Assembly (NCBI GenBank): GCA_001584585.1
Contig: LSYV01000068.1
Span: forward strand, 416,128 to 480,127
Origin: Gonium pectorale
Taxonomy: Eukaryota; Chlorophyta; Chlorophyceae; Chlamydomonadales; Volvocaceae
Length of the DNA stretch: 64,000 nucleotides
Direction of reading: 5' to 3'
Each line of letters opens with the position of its first letter. The first letter of the stretch is position 1. Below, one piece after another: positions 1 to 12,842 of the stretch. Under the pieces are notes generated by a model. The model had not been told where the DNA came from and ran no database searches. It saw only the letters and a list, made by a program, of their open reading frames with translations. A program made the position numbers and the translations under genes.

Positions 1-2374
1 TCAGATGCGGCCGGCGGCTTCAGCGGCGGGGCTGACGTAGCGGACTGCGCGGCAGCGACACGCGGCGCAGACCCGCCGTCCCCGCTTCCGGAGCCGCGGC
101 CCCAGTCCGTTTTGCCTTCACATCCGCGGCCGGATCCACTGCGGGCGTCTCGGGGTCGGCGGGGCCCTCAGCCGCAGCCTTTTGGCAATGGCGGGGTCGC
201 CGCTCCGACGGTGCCCGCCGACGGCGCTGCGGCTCAGCAGGAGCCCGGCGCCACCGGCCCCAGTGCCGATCCGCGGGCCGTTGAGTCGTGGGTGCTGCAG
301 TTGGAGCGCGCGGTGGAGGCTGCCAGCCAGGTGGGGCCGGGAGCGGGAGCGAAGGGAGGCGGAGCGGGCGGTCAGAGGAGCTAATGAAAAATGTCCTGGG
401 AGCGCTTGTGGTAATGGCCAGACAGCGCACAAACGCCTTGGCGAGTGGCTTGTGACTAGGTGGGGCTCGAGCGCACGCTGCCGTGCCAGCTCTCTCCACT
501 ATTCTTGATTCTCATGGCGGCAGGAGAAGGCATTGGTGGACCTCTGGCAGGCGCGCGCATCGGCCGGATGCCTGCCGGTGAGTGCCTAGATACGTCAGCT
601 GCGGCAAGGCTCCGTGCATGTTTTTGGCCAGATCAGACAGCATCGCGCCAACATATGGATTGCATCGCGCCAACACATGGATGGCGTGTGTATGGGCCTC
701 ACGGGGTGCCGGGATGATGCGCACGCATGTAGCTTGGGACACGCTTTCGCCGTGCGCCCGTACGTACAGCGTTTACAACACATACATCCAGCCGTCAGGG
801 TTCGCTCCATCGGTTGCTCCGGTGCGAGTGCGGGGCCACATGAGCTTGCTTTCCTTTGGGATCTATGGGGCACTTAGACGGGCTGAGACGAACCCGGCGA
901 GGCCGCTTGATGGCATAGGGCCTGGCGGTGATGGGCAGCCCGGCTGCTGCTGCCCCAACCGCTGGTCCCCGCGCGCCCCGAACGCAGGCTCCATGCTACG
1001 GTGACGTCATGCTTCGGTGGCTGCAGGTGGGTGGGATAGGGGTGGGTATTTGGGCGGTGAATCCGCGCTGCAGTTTGAGGGGCTTTGCACGCCAGGGGCC
1101 TGGAATGCAGGGAGGAGGCCCACCTTCTTGATGAGTGGGGATTTCCAGCCCGGCCCCGCGACAGGCGTCGCTCCTGTCGCCTCTGGACCGAGCGACCCCT
1201 CACCTTTCCACCTCGCTCCATGTGCGTGTACTGGAGGTCATGTACAGCGCGTTCCCCCGTTTAGATTCCTCGGTACATCCAAGGCCTTTCGGCATCCCGC
1301 CCACTCCCTAAAGCCCATTTTCTCATGCGGTTCCCTCATTTGCCCTCGGCGCGTCCTTGGCCCACCCCTCCCGCAGGCCCACGTGTGGCCGCGGGCGCTA
1401 TCGCTGATGCTGTTTCCCGAGGAGGCAGCCAGCTTCAACGGAGGCAGCGGAGAGCCGCCGGCGGACCTTATGGAGGGGCAGCAGGTGGGTCCGGAGGGCC
1501 ATGCGGCGCGTGGGCCACGGGTCGGGGACGGAAGGAAGGGGCGGGTAGTTACGTCGCGGCGGGATTATTCGTTTGGAAACATAACACCATCTTTCTGTTT
1601 GAAGCAGATACGCAACTCCTATACAGTTCGCCATGATGCCCGAAACAGATTTGCTCGCTGACTCTGCCCCGCCTTGCCCCTGCCCTCCCGCAGGCGGCCT
1701 GGGAGGACGAGCTCGCCGGGATGTGCACGGCGTTTGCGGCCGTCATGGACGCCTGTCTGACGGTGGAGAAGGGACCGCCGGACGGCGACGCGGTGGCCGC
1801 GGTGGACTCCGGGCGCGAAGCCTACCTCGCCGCGGTCCGGCAGCGCTTGCCAGACGTGCTCACAGGCCTGGCACAGGAGCTGGCGGCCCGGCTGGGGGCA
1901 GTGGCGGCGATGGAGGCCGCGGCCGCGGGCATGGAGACAAGGGCAGCTCCGGCCGGCGGGGCCGAGTGCCAACACGGTTCGAGCCGTGATTCGCCTCGGC
2001 ACCCAGCGACTCCGCCGGGGCCGCAGCCCTCCGCATCGGCGCCGTCAGGGGGAATGACGCCGGACCCGCCATCGTGCCTGCTCGTGAGGGTGGTGGGCGA
2101 GGGCCTGCGGCTGGCGTGCCGACTGGGCTCGGTGTCAGGGCGCCGTCGCGGGGGCCGCCTGGTGCCCCGGGTGCTGCCGTTGGAGGAGACGGTGCCGGCG
2201 CTGGGCGGCCGGGGTGTGCGCCGGCTGGTGGCCGTGGCTCCCGAGGTGGTGGCGCGGAAGCGCGTGGCAGCGGCTCCGGCTGGGGAGCGGCGGCATGACA
2301 CGTCGGCGCCCGGGCAGCAGCAGGCGGAGTACGTCGAGAGCGCGGTCGTGACGGCGCGCGTGATGATGGTGTGA
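1..2374 (+). CDS. Unrecognised protein, 3' part of gene (5' partial)
   Basis: Four exons in one frame with all introns at phase 0: 1-330, 524-577, 1377-1484 and 1694-2374, ending in TGA. Donors are GTGGGG, GTGAGT and GTGGGT; acceptors are CAG. The frame is open at base 1, so the start lies outside the window. The 390 visible residues are Ala/Pro-rich at first, then helical (residues LQLERAVEAASQ, EKALVDLWQARA, AAWEDELAGMCTAF), then low complexity with many Arg and Gly. I do not recognise a domain. The intron at 578-1376 is long and could hide another exon. The family is unknown; the splice pattern and codon use support a real gene, but the function is open. Confidence 0.45.
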
Positions 2375-4696
2375 GCGGGACCGGGTCTTGCGTGGTTTGA
2401 CACGCTGCTCCCTTCGCTAGCGCTCGAGCATTGTGTCCTCCCCGATGTTGCATCGTAGCCGTGGGTGCAATGCCGTCTCGCGTCTCAAAAGCTAGGCGGC
2501 ATTTTTGTGCATTTGATGAAGGTCACGGTGACGTCCTGGTGTCTAGCGGGCAGCAAGTCCAGCGGGCAGCAGCGTGCATCGTGGGCGGCCCATCTGGGCG
2601 GTGGTTGTTTGCCGGAGGCGACGGCGCACGGGGAATGGGTGGAGGAGGCACGAACGACAAGGCGCGGACGAAGGAGGCGCACCATATCGAATTGGCGGCT
2701 CCACGGTACCATCCTCATCCCTTAAGCACGGAGGGGCTGCATTGAAGTGTCTGTGGCCGGGCCGCTGGTTGGAGGAACAGTACCGAAGGAGCTATACATG
2801 CCGGTTAAGAGACGGCGGCGTGTCTACTATGGGAGATGTCCTCTCCGGCGGCGAGGCCTCCAGGCTCGATCGTCCGACAGAGCCATGCTGTATGACAGCT
2901 GCGTGGAAGCCGCGGGTCCTTTGTTTTGTGCACAGCGCCCCGGCTGTGGAAACCAGTGCGGAATCGTCGGTTGGTTTTACCTTGCTGGATGTTATCCGCG
3001 CGCTTAAGTGAAGCGGCGGCAACACACCAGCGGGTTCACGTGGCAAGCATGTTGTACTCCGAAACACGCCTGCCCTCCTCCTGCGTCAGGGGCCGCAGTA
3101 GGGGTTCACCGTTGCGCTGTGTGTGTTGTCGCTTCGGTCTGTGGACCGTTGCTCCCTTGCAGGCATATGTGCAGAATGGTATGTGGGTTAGGGCAATGGG
3201 TTTCCAACACATGGGGATGTACACTGGAAAGGTTGCGTGTGCGGGTGCACGGCACTCCCACTGTCCAAAGATGCCGTCGTAACACGAGCTGGCAGGCTCC
3301 TGCCGCCCCGCAGCCCCATTCCATAGTATGGGACAGCCCCGCCCCGCCATCCAACCCAGTGGCTGCATCCTCGTCATGGCGTCCCGTTTAAAAAAAAGAG
3401 AAACTTGCAGAGAAAGAGGGAGCCCGCCTCCACAGGTCATACATGCCCGAAGGCGCGACGTTTCCAATAGGGCGGGCGGGTACAGAGCAAGACATGTGAC
3501 GTTCGTCCCGCCCCCCAAAGGACCGGCCAACAAGCTTACCCGGTTTGTCGAACTTCACCTGGTGGAGCGCTACTTGTCAAGGTTGAGCTGCGGTGTTCTT
3601 ATTGTCGCGGAATGGATGCGCTGCTGCAGCCAGGCCGGCAGCCCAATGGTGCCCATCGGGGCAGCCGCGTTTAACGTCGTCTCACCGCCAAGCCTTGTGG
3701 CACTCCCGTACAGTGCCAGCCAGGCCGGCACGTGCATTGACTCGCCTTGCTGCTCCCACCCGGGGGCGGCGCGCTGGCCGTGTGCAGCAAGCCCGCTTCA
3801 GCCAGCAGGTACTGCACACCAGCCATGTTGCCGGTGAGCACCGGTCCCGGCAACCTGGGTGCGTCCTAGCATACGCGATGCGTGGTGATTGGAGTCGGGT
3901 TTCGTGCCTAGCCTGTCAAGCTTCTTCGGTGCAGGGCGTTAAGGAGATCTGGTGTGGCGTGAGGGCAGAGGACAGTGACGTCATTGGACGTTACCTGGGA
4001 ACGAGGAGAGTGCAGCACGGAGTACGGAGGAAACGAAGCCGAATTCTGTCCCTGACGTCAGTGATGCTCTTGTGATTAAGGGCCTATTATCAGTCACCAC
4101 TGGAAAGCACAATGAGAGAGGATAGAGAGTGACGTTATGCATACGGTGACTGTCGTACCAGACTACCTGGGCCCCCTGGACTTGCCCGTGGGCGTCCCTA
4201 CGTGGATCCAGAGCCTGAAACCCTCATAATGGGCAGAAGTAGCATTGGCTGGGAGCCGGTGAGCTCGTGTTTATCGCAAGGCCGCCAACTGTACCCCCAG
4301 GTAACCCTAGCTGGAAAGTGTGGGCATGCCGTACACGCAGTCAACCTTCCAACCAAACCTGTCTGTCAATGGCGACAAGCCTGTGATTCATACATTGATA
4401 CATGAACGGCCAATACCGTGTCTTAGGAAACTCACAAACAGTGGCGACCTCGGCCCCTGCCCGCTAGGCAAAAGGGCCTGCGATCTTGTAGCAATGTTGC
4501 CACTTACTACGTTGTAGACTCACATACTCTGCGCTGCTCGGTATATGGTACATTGCCGCGGTTCCTTGCCGCTTGCGAGCCAGTATGCGACGACGCCTGT
4601 TACTATGTGCTGGTGCGTGATACCGAGTGATTAAGTGAATATTTGCGCTCGGCTTCAATGGTGATGTGCTGCAACCTGCCTTGACCAGGTTGCTTG
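2375..4696. other. Gene-free stretch
   Basis: No exon chain with consistent splice sites was found here. GC content falls compared with the flanking exons and open frames are short. It contains one copy of a degenerate dispersed repeat (about 3398-3470, see findings). Confidence 0.5.
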
Positions 4697-7600
4697 ATGG
4701 CGCTGGCGTGTCGGGTGGCCGTGGCGCAGCTGGTAAGCTTTCAGACAACGGTGTAAAGTGCATTACTACGGGGCGGCAAAGGAGGCGGGGTCGATACTGA
4801 CCCACCAAACCCCCCTCCCCTCCGCTCAACAGCCGCCCGTCACATTTCTTATTGAAACCCAGAAGACCGAGGAGCTCACCCCCCAGCAGCTATTGTTGCT
4901 CAATCGGGCCGTGAGCACGGCCTACACGGCTCTGCGGTCCTACGTGCGGGTGGGTACCTTGGTGACAGGCTGTGTTACGTCGTGCGAATGTGTTACGTCG
5001 TGCGAATATGCGTGCTTGCTTGCTTGTGGACATGCTGCAAGCAAACAGACAAGGCAAACAGACTAGGCGAGGAAGGCGAGCGAGGCGAGGCAAACAGTCG
5101 AACAGCCGAGCAGTCTGGCATTCTAGCGTTCTAGCCGGCAGCCCAACAACCCATTACGCATTGTACCCGCTACCCGCTCCCGCTACATGCCCCCGCTACG
5201 TGGCNCCCGCTGGNNNNNNNNNNNNNNNNNNNNGGGCGGGCCGACGCGATGCAATAGGGATGCAACTGCACAACGATATGCACGCCTGTAGCGGTATGCG
5301 ACGGCCCGCGCGGGCTTACAGGATTTTGTCTCCCGTGTCAAGATCATACCAGCCCCGCGCCGAGGAAAGGGGATCCGCGGGACTCGCTGCATTTGCTAGC
5401 TAGCGGCCCGGAATCACCAAGGGGGCAAAGGCCCCTAACATGAGAGACGCTGCCCGAGCCCCAATCAGGGATGACAGTGTGCCCACTCCCGCCCCGCAGC
5501 CGCGCTCCACTACCGGACAGCTGCTGGCTCGGCGTGTGTGTCGCAGCTACGTGCAGCTGCCCTCACCGCCTCCGCCGCCGCCCTTCACCCCCCTGCCGCC
5601 CTCCACACCCGCACCGCCGAGCAGCTTCGGGCGGCGCCTCCTGCGCAGCGACCTGGCCTCCGCCTCCGCCTCCGGTGACGTGAGCGCCGGCGATGAGTGG
5701 AGCCATGACGTCGGCCCGGATGCGTGGGAGGGCGCGGAGGCCGGCGCTGCCGGATCGGGGGGTGGGCCCGCCTTCAGGGCGGGTTCGGTGTCTTCGGAGC
5801 GTCGCTCGCTGCAGAGCGGGGGCGCTGCGGTCGGCAACGTGACCACCACGACCCGCTGCTACCCGGACTTTGACTCCCCCGACGCCCGCCTGAGCAGCTG
5901 CGGCCGGGCCACCATCAACCGGCGCCACGTGCTCAACCACACGGCGGGAGTGCCCATCAGCATGACGGGTGGGTGGGTGAGGGCAACGGAGGTGTGTGTG
6001 CGTGGGGGCGGGGGAGGCGGGGGGAGCGGCTGGGCGGACAGGGGGGTGATGGACAAGTAAGGGGCTACCAGTCAAGCCGGTTGAGCCCCGGCGGGGCGGG
6101 GGAGCACGGCGGGCATGCGGCCCTGCCATTGGGCTGGTTTCGGAAGAAACGCAGCCAGGTTGTTATTGGTGGCAACAGGAGGGCGTTGATGGGGGGGAGG
6201 CTCCCTGCGCTCCAGCAAAGCTGCCGGCCTCGAATCCCTCCTCGGCCATAACTGCGCTCCTGCAGGCGAGGCTGGCGAGCAGGCTGACATGTACCTGTAC
6301 GTGACGGCCACCTCGGCCGGCTCCACCTGCGCCCCCGGCTTCGACGTCACCGCCACCACCTGCCTCTACGCCTCCGACAACGGGCGGCCCACCATGTCCG
6401 CCATCAACGTCTGCCCGGACGTGAGAGCCGGGGGGTGGGGTGGGCAGAGGAGGGGGGCTTTGGGGGGCTCGCAGGGCCCAGGGCGTGGTGCCCGGGTTGC
6501 CCTCCATCAACGAGCAACGTTCGGGGCCCACGCGACCTACCCAACCAGTGGAACGCACGACTCGTTGGACTTCATCCACCCGCCCTCAGCCAAGTGCCCC
6601 GTTCACGACGGGTCACAAGCGTTTGTTCTCCCTCAACCCCTACCCGTGTCTCCCCCCCAGGCCCTGGACAGCTACGATCTGGGCGCGCTGGTGGCGCTGG
6701 TCCTGCGGGCCATGATTAAGGCGCTGGTAGGTGGGGAGATAGGGGCCCGGGAAGTGAAGCGAACGTTCGGGTGGGATGCGGAGAAATGACGTTCGGGAGG
6801 AGAAGAGGTTGCGGGATGTGGTGGGACGCCGGGAATATGTTTGCCCAGCAGCTAAGGCGCTCTGTAGAGAAGTTTGCGGCGAATGCCGACACGCACCGCC
6901 CAGCGGCGTGAGGTCCAGATCCTGGATTTCAGCCAAGGGTGCAAGGTTACGGGGAATTGCCCGGGGAGACAGGAAGCGGCTGCCAGGGCCTCTGCAGCCG
7001 GGCACAAGGCCTCGAATGCGATGGCGGGCGCGGTTATGCGGCCGGGGCTCGCCCGGTCACTGCTGCAGCGGGAGTGTTGCGCTTACAGCTGGCATCACCT
7101 CAGCCGTCCTTCGCAGGCCCCATATCCCTTGCTCCCCTCGCGGGAAATCCCCTCCTCCCCTCCCCTCGGACTGTTTCCTCCCCTCCCCTTCCCCTTCCAG
7201 GGCGTCCAGCGCGTGGGCTTCTTCGGTCTGGCCCCGCCCAGCCTGTACCGCAGCTTCCTGGTCACCAACGCATCAGATCCGACAACCGGAGAGCCCATGC
7301 ACTTCCTGGCCACGCCCAACGTGCAGGCGGTGAGCGGCGCGGGGCGGGGCGGGTAGGGATGTGTGGGGTGGCGCGGTGGTGGGCGTGGACGGGACACGAG
7401 AGGGGGCAAGCAAGTAAGCAGCGTGCGCTTGCAATAGGTGGGTACAGTGAAAGTATGAAGGAGCAGAACCGTTGGCGTTGGCAATAAGGCTGGCAGGGGC
7501 CGCGGCCGGCCAAGCAGCCATCGGCGGAGGAGGGCTGACGGTCGAGGGGCTCCGGAACAAGTTGGATTGGACTTTGGGGTATACCCCACCTGCGTGGGTG

Positions 7601-10600
7601 CGTGGGTGCGTCGGAGCCCAGAGTGCCAGTCAGCATCTGGGCCTGGACGTGGCTCGAGAGTTCTGGTGTGGGAGGGCAAGTCAGGCAGTGCACGCTCGCA
7701 AGCGCCATTCGTGCGATCTTGCCTCATCCTATATCTGGAAGATCTCGATCCCCCAAACAGTATCTCTCCACCTCCGTCTCGCCGCTTCATTCCGCAGGCC
7801 GTGCAAAGCTTCTTTGGCTGCAGCGAGGTCCCTGGCGCGTTGCTGGAGGACGCGCTGTACGGTGCTGGGGCGGGCTCTGCGGCCACCTCTGACGGCAGCG
7901 TGGTGGTGGGGCCGGGCGAGGCGCTGGCGGACGCCGACTACCTAGACCGCCTGGGCTACGCGTTCTCCGGCTGGGAGACCACGCACTTCCAGGTGAGAGG
8001 GTGGGCTGGGTTGGCAAGAGTAGAGTGGTCCGGGATAGGGGGGGGCCTCGTTCCTGGCTGGCTCCCTACCCCTTTGCTCTGCGGTAGGGCTCACGCTCGC
8101 TTGTCTACTCCATGGCCGAATTCGAAATCCTGTACGCTGGAGGGCGTACTGCAGGTATCCTGCCTCTGAACCTGCTTACATCAGCCCGCGCCCTCGACCC
8201 CCCCCCCCCCACCACACACATGCGCCTGCCTCAACACCCGCCAGGGTGACATCCTGGTGGCGGACCCGAACCTGGTGCCCGCGTCGGGGTCGGCCCCGCA
8301 GGTGGGCGGGCGGGATGGTGTGCACGGTTTGGCGGCCTGGGCACTTCAGGACCGTCTACCCAGGGAGTTGGCCAGGCAAAGCACCGCAGACGAGGACCCT
8401 GGGGCGTTCGCGCGTGGGTCATGGATGGAGGGGCAAAGCGGGCCGCCAGCCACCATACCTGCCTGGGCCCAAGTCTCCGTCCACACACCCGCGCTGTGCC
8501 CTCGCCTACTTGCATCACCCTCCGGCGCCTCTCAACCCCTGCCCGCAGGTCACTGCCCTCACGCTGGCCCTGCTGCTGGACACCGGCTGGTACGACGTGG
8601 TCACCTCGGCGGCGGGCTATTGGGGCTGGGGCAAGGGCCGCGGGTGCGGGGTGGCGGCTCGCACCTGCGCCTCGCAGCTGCGCCAGCAGGCGGCGCCGGC
8701 AGCGGGAGAGGCGCCGCTCTTCTGCGACCCTGGTGAGCCGGGTGCTGCAGTTGTGGCAGGACAGGCTGGCGGGACAGCGCAGTCAGGCGCTACTGAGGCT
8801 GTCTGTACACCCCAACACGTCGTCTGGGCGTCGCTGTGACTGGCACACGAAGCGGGATGGCCGCTTTGTCGGAGCTGCGGGACCTCAAGAGATTCCGTGC
8901 CCAGGCGAACTGAGTCTTCCTTGACATGTCCCTGTGCCCAGGCGAACTGAATCTTCCTTGACATGTCCCTGTGCCCAGGCGAACTGAGTCTTCCTTGACA
9001 TGTCCCTGTGCCCAGGCGAACTGAGTCTTCCTTGACATGTCCCTGTGTCCAGGCGAACTGAGTCTTCCTTGACATGTCCCTGTGCCCAGGCGAACTGAGT
9101 CTTCCTTGTCATGTCCCTGTTGTCACAAACCAAAAACTGGAGTTGCTATTCTCAGTTCACGCCTCCAAATTACCAGCTCAATCCCGCTCTCACATCCACA
9201 ACTATGCAGACTCCCATCCGCCGCCGCACCCCCGACCCAACCCGCAGACACCTACGGCAGCCAGTCGCTGTGCGCTCCGGGCGGCCTCAGCATCGGCACC
9301 TGCCGTGTGGACGCCGTCTACACGGGCGCGCGCTGCGGCCTGGTGGCCTCCCCCACGCCCGGCCGGCCCACGTGCGCCACCCGCGAGGCCGAGATCGCGG
9401 CCCTCTCGGGCGGCTCCCCGACCGCCAGCGCTGCGTTCGGCTGGGCGGCGGGCTTTGCGTCCCGCTGTGCGCCCGTGGGCTGGCCCTGGCGGGCGCAGCC
9501 CAACGTCAGCCAGCCGGTGCTGGCCTACCCGCCGACAGGCTCGGGCTCTCCCGCGGCGGGCGCCAGCTGCTTCCCCGCCAGCTGCACCTCCTCGGGGTCG
9601 CTCCTCTTCAACGTGCTCGGGACGCTGGTGAGCGGCTGAGGGCGCAAGAGGCTGGGCCAAGCTTGCGGCCGGGCGGTCGCGGAAGAGGGCACGGCGCAGG
9701 GACAATGTCCTAGATATCCGTCTTACTCGGCACCTATCGCGACCTTAGTCCGCTGGCTTGCTCCCTGCCCATCGGGACTCGGGCTCGAGGGGCCAACGCG
9801 CGCTACCAGCGCAACGCGAGCACGCTGGCCTCGCATGCATCCCGCGCGCAGCCGCCGCCTCTCACGGCCCCTCCTCCCCCCGCCCACGCACACCCGCCCC
9901 CGCCCCCCGCCCTGGTCGCCTGCCGCAGGTAGAGTGCCCGGCCGGCAAGGTGGTCAACGTGACCGCCCTGCTGCCCGCGTCCTCGGGCCTACTGTCCGCC
10001 AGCCTGGGCCCCTGCCCCGACACGAGGCCCATCTGCGCCACGCGCGGCTGCGACCCCCTGACCTGCTCTGCCTCGGGCGGCGAGTGCCGGCCCGCCGCCA
10101 GTGGCGTGGGAGCGGGCTCGACGGCGGCGGGCAGCCGCTGCTACTGCCGCCTGGGCTGGACGGGGGCGGCGTGCGAGCAGAACCTGCTGAGCGGGGCGGC
10201 TGAGGACCTGGCGGCGCTGGCGGCGGCGTACCAAGTGATCGAAGTGAGGGGAGAGAGAAGGAAGAAGGGAGGGAAGGGAGTGTGGTATAAGTGACAGGGA
10301 AATTAGCAGACCAGCACCGTCGGCCCCGTCTCAGGTTTCCGTTGTACCTGCCCACAGCAACCTCAACCCCCAGCACTCCGCCCTCCCACGCCCGCCACCC
10401 GCCCACCCTCCCCCTCTTTCCCCAGGCCTCCCTGGTGGTCAAGATGCGCCAGTCCCGCTTCTTTGCTTTCCAGACGCAGTTCCTCACCGTCGTCAGCAAC
10501 GTCGCCGTGAACCAGGTGGGGCAGGGGAAGCTGGATCCACGGGCGGAGCTGCATGGCTGGGGTGGGTGGCTGTGGATTCGAGGCTGGGCACCCGCTATGC

Positions 10601-12842
10601 GCTGCCAGGCCGCCCCCGTGCCGCCTTGCAGCGCTTGGCGCTTGTGGCTCAGGAACCGTACTCCCATAAGACCTTCCACCCTCCATCGCTCCCCCCCGCC
10701 AGAGCCTGTTCTCCGAGACCATCGCGCTGCAGCTGTCGGTGGCGCGCATCACCCCCATGTCGGCGTTCCCCGACTACCGGCTGGCGGGAGGGGACCCACG
10801 GGACCTGCATGTAGGCGGCACTCGGCAGCAGGGGCGGGGTATGCAAGCGTACAGCTGGGAAGCTGGCACGCCTCACTGGTTGACTTGTGTGGTCAAGTAA
10901 AGCGCAGTGAAACGTGACGTGGGACGCTGTCGATGAGGGCGCTGTATGCACAGGACTTACCTACCTCGACCTTGAGCGTCCTCCCAAGCCGCCCCCCTTC
11001 CCCCTGTCGCCCCACGTGCAGGTTGTGTTCCGCTTCCTGGCGTCCACCGCCGCCGAGGCCGCCGCCTTCTCCCGCCTCATGGTCCCCGGCTCGCCCCTCA
11101 CTGCGCTGCTGGCAGCGCTGGACGGCAACGGATATGCGCCCGTGGCGGACCAGGCGCTGCTGCTGGTGAGGGCGCCGGGGTCCGTGACTGGGTGCTTTTG
11201 GGATACAGGTTCGGTGCACCCGTGAAAGGCTGGTGGTGGTGATGGTTGGTGATAAAGGAGGGAAACGGGTCGCGTTGCGGACAGTAGATTGCATACGGAA
11301 GATGATGAGGTGTGTGTGTGGTGGCGGGTGTGCTAGGTAGCTGAGGGCTGCTTGTCGCCACTGCAGTCGGCTGCTCAGCTCCTGCAGTTCCGGCTCCCTG
11401 CATCGCTGCCGGGCCAAGGCAGACTGGCCTTCCTGATCTCGTGTTCATCTTTTCGCCACTGAGTCGGCCATCGTTCCCCTCGTGGCGCCTCGCTGCCTCT
11501 GCAGGGCCCCACACAGCTGCGATCGCCGCCTCCGCCCTCGCCTCCGCGCCCGCCTGCTCCGCCACCCTCGCCCCCGGCGCCGCCGCCGTTCCCGCCAGCT
11601 GCCCCTCCCGCGCCTCGTGAGTGCGTCCAAGTGTGGTTTGGGCCCGGGTCCTAGGTATGCTGTATACTCCAACTGGTCGTAGGGATGCCAGGAAAGACCA
11701 GGACCCCCCGCTACGGTTGATTGCGACCTGCGACCCCAAAACGCCCGCCGGACCTTCTTTCCTCGCGCCCTCTCGTCTCCTGCATCACAACCACTGTATC
11801 TTTACAACCAGCTGCCATCCGAGCAATTAAGCCCGTCCCCTCCCTCCTCCCTGCATTGTACTATACAGCTCCCACCAAGTCCGCCAAGTTCAACTACAAC
11901 CAGCGAGTAGCCCTGGGCGTAGGCATCACATTCGGTACGCTGGCCATCATATTCCTGCTCATGCTCCTTAGGCAGTTCTCCAAGTACAGAACGGTAAGGA
12001 TGTCCGTACTGGAGTGCATCCGCGCTATGATGGCGGCCAGCCTGCACCTGGGGGGGGCGGTGTATCAGGATGGGACTTGGTGCCGGGGCTTCCGTTCGGC
12101 GCAAGTGCACCTACAGTTGGGTGCCGCACGCACGCGCCGCCTCGCTGTCGCCCGTTGATTGGTGCCGTACCGTGTTCGCCGCCCGCCGCACGGCCCGCAG
12201 TGGCCGCTCCAGGTACTGTGCCTCAGATACCCGCGGGTCCCCCTCCGTGCCCCGCACCGCACCACGACCCCCCCACAGATTCAAGCAAAGAAGGCCGCCC
12301 AGGCAGCTGCGCAGCAAGAAGCGCAGAGGCAGGCAGGGGCCCAGAGGCAGATGGCCCGCAGCCCCTCGCCCGTGCTCGGGCCGCAGCGGCACCTCGGGAG
12401 CATGGAGCAGCGCGGTAGCCTCAACACGGCTCCATCGGCCGCCAGCCCGTCGGCGACGCCGGGCCCCGCTTTGGCCCCCGCCTCCTCCGCAAGGCGATCA
12501 CAGCGCATGTCGCCGGCGACGGGCGCCGCCGCTGCCGCCGCACCCGCGCCGTCACCCCCGCCATCAGAACCGGCGAGCCGGCGTGGTGCGGTTGAGCCGA
12601 CGGCGGTGGCCAACCTGGAGAATGTGCAGGTGGCGTTTAAGATGGGATCAGATCGCGACTCGGAGGCCATGATGTCTCTCAGGAGCGAGCGTCCGGGCAC
12701 CCCCACCAGAAGCTATGTGTCCGCAGGGGGATCCGTTGGCGGGTTCAGCGCGTCGGGGGTAGAGGGCGGTGAGGGCCCCGCGCCCGCTGCAGCTGGCAGC
12801 AGGCAGGCGCCGACGCGCTCCGAGATCACGGAGCGGGAGTAG
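4697..12842 (+). CDS. Leishmanolysin (M8)-like transmembrane protein, zinc site lost
   Basis: Seventeen exons, all phases closing, about 1,062 residues: 4697-4732, 4833-4949, 5557-5968, 6266-6420, 6661-6726, 7201-7329, 7798-7992, 8245-8301, 8549-8732, 9248-9627, 9929-10243, 10426-10515, 10703-10810, 11022-11165, 11505-11616, 11869-11993, 12279-12842. M8 landmarks in order: N-terminal ELTPQQLLLLNRAV stretch; MYLYVTA and NGRPTMSAINVCP; the helix that normally holds HExxH, here LRAMIKAL (residues 255-262); FFGCSEVPG; SGWETTHF where the family has SHW; LLDTGWYDVV; WGKGRGCG. A Cys-rich EGF-like segment follows (about residues 630-665), then a Pro-rich linker, one membrane helix (about 845-865) and a basic, Ser/Ala-rich tail of about 190 residues. 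The layout suggests a surface protein with an ectodomain. The short first exon gives no clear signal peptide, so the 5' end is uncertain, and an N run sits in the intron at 5204-5233. Confidence 0.75.
5204..5233. other. Assembly gap (N run)
   Basis: Isolated Ns at about 5204 and 5213, then a block to 5233. It lies in the intron before the third exon of the M8-like gene, so a missing small exon cannot be excluded. Confidence 0.95.
6706..6720 (+). other. Degenerate HExxH motif (RAMIK)
   Basis: In family M8 this helix reads HExxH: two His bind zinc and Glu is the catalytic base. Here the codons are CGG GCC ATG ATT AAG, giving Arg-Ala-Met-Ile-Lys. The flanking residues LVALVL and ALG still match the family, so the alignment is unambiguous. 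The third zinc ligand, His in SHW, is Gly at 7969-7971, and the Met-turn ELM is replaced by ILV. Confidence 0.8.
8899..9120 (+). repeat. 37-bp tandem repeat, six units
   Basis: Six nearly identical 37-bp units beginning GCCCAGGCGAACTGAGTCTT. They differ by single substitutions (for example GAATC for GAGTC in the second unit). The array lies wholly inside the intron 8733-9247 of the M8-like gene. Confidence 0.95.

Noticed and set aside
7969..7986. The His in SGWETTHF as a substitute third zinc ligand of the M8-like protein
   Set aside because: It is out of register by several residues, and the first two ligands are also gone, so a working zinc site is unlikely.
8899..9120. CRISPR-like array
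   Set aside because: The units are contiguous 37-bp tandem copies without spacers and lie in a eukaryotic intron.
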